DNA of 15,537 nt from JAICYJ01 sp035473255 (GTDB lineage: Bacteria > Actinomycetota > Thermoleophilia > Gaiellales > JAICJC01), in contig DATIOK010000030.1 in the NCBI GenBank assembly GCA_035473255.1, positions 1-15,537 of the forward strand. Reading direction: 5' to 3'. Both the position numbers and the translations under genes were made by a program. Positions 13,448-15,537 of this stretch are shown here, piece by piece. The notes under the pieces are model-generated. The model ran no database searches, was not told the DNA's origin, and was given only the letters and a program-made list of their open reading frames with translations. Every line of letters starts with the position of its first letter. Within the stretch, counting starts at the first letter, position 1.

Positions 13448-14268
13448 GCAGCGCCATGGACTGGGCGGCGAACGACCCCGCCGCGCCGGCGAGCTACGAG
13501 CGGTATCTGGCGCCGGCCATGTTCGTGCCCCTGGCCGAGGCGGTTGCCGATGCGGTCGAGGTCAGCTCCGGCGAGCGCGCCCTCGACGTCGCCTGCGGGA
13601 CCGGTGTGCTCACCCGCACGATCGCCTCCCGCAGCGGCTCCGGCGGGCACGTCACCGGCCTCGATCTGGGCGAGGGCATGCTTGTCCGGGCGCGCACGTG
13701 GCCGCCCGTCGAGGGCGATGCGCCGATCGACTACGTGCAGGGGTCGGCCGACGCGCTCCCGTTCCAGGACGGGGCGTTCACCCTGGTCACCTGCCAGCAG
13801 GGGCTGCAGTTCTTTCCTGACCGGGACGCGGCGCTGCGCGAGTTTCGCCGGGTGCTCGCGCCGGGCGGCCGGCTCGCAGTCGCCTGCTGGACCGACCTGC
13901 CGGACACGGCCGGGTGGTATGCCCTGACCGAGGCAATCGATCGCCACATCGGCCGCGACGTCGCGGACATCCTGCGCGCGCCGTACGGGCTGTCCGATCC
14001 GGGCGAGCTGCGGCGGCTGCTGGAGGAGGCCGGGTACGACGACGTCGTGATCGAGATCGAGCGGGTGCGGGCCCGGTTCGCCGGTGGCCCGGAGCAGTTC
14101 GCCGCCGGGGTGGCCGGGTCGAACCCCGCCGCCGGCCCGTTCGCCGCCGCCGGCGATGACCGGCGGGCAGCCGTCGTCGCCGAGCTGGCACCGCGGCTGG
14201 AGCACCTCCGCGCCGACGGCCACATCACGTTCGAGATGCCCTCCCTGATCGCCGTGGCGCGTGTCTGA
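13444..14268 (+). CDS. Class I SAM-dependent methyltransferase (not MenG-type)
   Basis: 274 aa from a GTG that overlaps the SRPBCC stop (GTGA) and follows a perfect AGGAGG. The SAM fold is clear: ALDVACGTGVLTR (about residues 48-60, motif I), GLDLGEGM (acidic motif II), GSADALPFQDGAF and a motif-III-like FRRVLAPGGRLAVACW. The N-terminus AAPASYERYLAPAMFVPLAE belongs to the group of small-molecule methyltransferases broadly related to UbiE. It lacks the MenG opening (MFDxIxxxYDxMN), and MenG is already present at 1189-1875. The acceptor is unknown. Its place between mqnC/SRPBCC and DedA makes a quinone-related or lipid-related substrate possible. No signal peptide; cytoplasmic. Confidence 0.85.
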   Translation: MSSAMDWAANDPAAPASYERYLAPAMFVPLAEAVADAVEVSSGERALDVACGTGVLTRTIASRSGSGGHVTGLDLGEGMLVRARTWPPVEGDAPIDYVQGSADALPFQDGAFTLVTCQQGLQFFPDRDAALREFRRVLAPGGRLAVACWTDLPDTAGWYALTEAIDRHIGRDVADILRAPYGLSDPGELRRLLEEAGYDDVVIEIERVRARFAGGPEQFAAGVAGSNPAAGPFAAAGDDRRAAVVAELAPRLEHLRADGHITFEMPSLIAVARV

Positions 14269-14274
14269 CCTGCT

Positions 14275-14868
14275 GTGCTGACCTCGCTTGCGAACTGGGT
14301 GCAGGACCAGGTGGCGGCGCACGGGCTGACCGCCATCTTCGTGCTGATGGTGCTCGAGAGCGCGTGCATCCCCATCCCGAGCGAGGTGACGATGGTGTAC
14401 GCCGGCTACCTGGTGTCGCAGGGCGACCTGGTGTTCTGGCAGGCGGTGCTGGTGGGCGCGTTCGCCAACCTGGTGGGGTCGTGGATCGCCTGGGGCGTGG
14501 GCGCCTACGGCGTCGACTACGCGATCCTGCGGCACGACCACAGCACCAGGCGCATCGACCAGGCGCAGCGCTGGTTCGAGCGTTACGGCTCGCCCGTGGT
14601 GTTCTTCGCACGGATGGTGCCGCTAGTGCGCACGTTCATCTCGCTGCCGGCCGGGGTGGCGCGGATGCCGCTGCTGCGGTTCTCGGTGCTGACGTTCCTG
14701 GGCTGCCTGCCGTGGTGCTTCGGGCTGGTCTGGATCGGCGACGCGGCGGGCGCGAACTGGGACACCTGGCACCACCGGCTGGGCTACCTCGACTACCTGG
14801 TGGTGGTGGCTGCGGTGGCGCTCGCGGGCTGGTGGCTACTGCGACGACGGCGGCAGTCGGCCGTCTAG
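14275..14868 (+). CDS. DedA-family membrane protein
   Basis: 197 aa from a GTG 6 nt after the methyltransferase stop. The DedA/SNARE-associated signature is complete: E28...PIPSE (33-37) near the first re-entrant segment, then FFARMVPLVRTFISLPAGVARM (110-131) with the key Arg113, Pro116 and Arg119, and several hydrophobic helices ending with a basic RRRR tail. DedA proteins are inner-membrane proteins; members have been linked to recycling undecaprenyl phosphate or flipping phospholipids. Which lipid this one handles cannot be told. In this locus it may be a further link to polyprenyl-phosphate chemistry, alongside the GT-C-like genes. It ends the mqnC run; its TAG stop is part of the -10 box of the next gene. 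Confidence 0.88.
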   Translation: MLTSLANWVQDQVAAHGLTAIFVLMVLESACIPIPSEVTMVYAGYLVSQGDLVFWQAVLVGAFANLVGSWIAWGVGAYGVDYAILRHDHSTRRIDQAQRWFERYGSPVVFFARMVPLVRTFISLPAGVARMPLLRFSVLTFLGCLPWCFGLVWIGDAAGANWDTWHHRLGYLDYLVVVAAVALAGWWLLRRRRQSAV

Positions 14869-14871
14869 ACT
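14866..14871 (+). promoter_or_regulatory. Putative -10 box of the sugar aminotransferase gene
   Basis: TAGACT, 10 nt before the GTG at 14882, begins with the TAG stop of the DedA gene. It implies that the aminotransferase starts its own transcription unit despite the 13-nt gap. Confidence 0.45.
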
Positions 14872-14881
14872 CGGCCTCCTT

Positions 14882-15537
14882 GTGTCGGTTCCTTTGATGG
14901 ATATCAAGGCGCAGTACGAGGATCTGCTGCCCGAGATAAAGCAGCTCGTCGGTGACGTGATCGACTCCGGCCGGTTCATCCTCGGCCCCAACGTGCGGGC
15001 GCTCGAGGTCGAGGTGGCGGCATCGGTCGGCTACGGGCACGCGGTGGCCGTCGCAAACGGCACCGACGCGCTCGAGCTGGGCCTGCAGGCGCTCGGCATC
15101 GGCCCCGGGGACGAGGTCGTGACCACCGCGTACACCTTCTTCGCGACCGCCGAGGCGATCGCGGGCCGCGGCGCGACGCCGGTGTTCGCCGACATCGACC
15201 CGGTGTCCCTGTGCCTCGACCCGGAGGCGGCCGAGGCGGCCATCACGGAGCGCACGCGGGCCGTGATGCCCGTCCACATCTTCGGCCAGACCGCCGACCT
15301 GCGTGCCTTCCGGGAGCTGGCCGACCGGCACGGGATCGCGCTGATCGAGGACGCCGCGCAGGCCTTCGGGGCGACCTTCGAGGGCTACCGGGCCGGCAGC
15401 TACGGCGACGTGGCCACGTTCTCGTTCTTCCCGACCAAGAACTTCCCGGCGATGGGCGACGCCGGCATGGCGATCGCCTCCAGCGAGGAGATCGCCGAGA
15501 AGGTGCGGCTGCTGCGGTTTCACGGATCGCGCGATAA
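14882..15537 (+). CDS. DegT/DnrJ/EryC1 PLP-dependent sugar aminotransferase (3'-partial)
   Basis: Read in frame from the GTG at 14882; 218 residues are present before the window ends, about 60% of the usual 360-390. The start gives MSVPLMDIKAQYEDLLPEI, the standard family N-terminus; the in-frame ATG at 14897 would cut this motif. Active-site features are in order: NGTDA (59-63, phosphate binding), AYTFFATAEAI, EDAAQAFGA (Asp157 contacts the PLP ring nitrogen) and SFFPTKNF (Lys186 forms the internal aldimine). These enzymes transaminate keto-sugar nucleotides with glutamate for surface glycans, antibiotics or modified cell-wall sugars. The exact sugar is not predictable from this part. It may open a glycan cluster to the right, which would fit the GT-C-like genes on the other strand. 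Confidence 0.92.
   Translation, partial: MSVPLMDIKAQYEDLLPEIKQLVGDVIDSGRFILGPNVRALEVEVAASVGYGHAVAVANGTDALELGLQALGIGPGDEVVTTAYTFFATAEAIAGRGATPVFADIDPVSLCLDPEAAEAAITERTRAVMPVHIFGQTADLRAFRELADRHGIALIEDAAQAFGATFEGYRAGSYGDVATFSFFPTKNFPAMGDAGMAIASSEEIAEKVRLLRFHGSRD

Noticed and set aside
13953..13966. A perfect 14-bp palindrome CCGCGACGTCGCGG inside the second methyltransferase gene.
   Set aside because: All but two bases are G or C and it lies within coding sequence. A few such palindromes are expected by chance in 15 kb at this G+C.

Overview
The window is a gene-dense, very GC-rich stretch (clearly above 70% G+C) with many GTG/TTG starts, 4-nt gene overlaps and almost no intergenic DNA. Futalosine-type menaquinone genes, a cytochrome b/c fusion and TANNNT promoter boxes placed almost directly against start codons point to a high-GC Actinomycetota. 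Class Thermoleophilia (Solirubrobacterales/Gaiellales-like) is my best guess, but that is inference and not proven by any marker gene here.

Layout. (1) 2-556: 3' end of a menaquinol:cytochrome c reductase subunit, a cytochrome b C-terminal part fused to a haem-c domain. (2) 584-2822: ubiX, menG (ubiE) and a long-chain polyprenyl diphosphate synthase, tightly overlapping. (3) 2825-4123, minus strand: a beta-lactamase/DD-peptidase-fold serine hydrolase. It converges on the synthase gene and diverges from mqnE across a 41-bp symmetric promoter region. (4) 4165-6034: mqnE and mqnA, overlapping. (5) 6041-11871, minus strand: two large multi-pass membrane proteins resembling GT-C glycosyltransferases and a Tat-type PhoD-like phosphatase, inserted between the two mqn blocks. 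(6) 11928-14868: mqnC, an SRPBCC protein, a second SAM methyltransferase and a DedA-family membrane protein. (7) 14882 to the end: a DegT/DnrJ/EryC1 sugar aminotransferase cut by the window edge.

How the genes fit together. MqnA dehydrates chorismate, MqnE joins the product to the SAM-derived adenosyl unit, and MqnC cyclises dehypoxanthinyl futalosine. UbiX makes the prenylated flavin needed by a UbiD-type decarboxylase, the polyprenyl synthase makes the side chain, and MenG does the final ring methylation. The finished menaquinone feeds the cytochrome bc-type complex whose last subunit opens the window. MqnB, MqnD, the UbiA-type prenyltransferase and the UbiD-type decarboxylase are not in the window. 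The GT-C/PhoD block, DedA and DegT suggest a second theme of cell-surface glycan built on polyprenyl phosphate.

Expression. Six genes that lead apparent transcription units, plus the second GT-C gene, have a TAGNCT-like -10 box 6-10 nt before the start codon, the arrangement expected for leaderless mRNAs. Most internal genes are instead joined by short overlaps, and one (13444) has a perfect AGGAGG. No stretch longer than 300 bases lacks a gene. I saw no tRNA, rRNA, CRISPR array, insertion sequence or origin.
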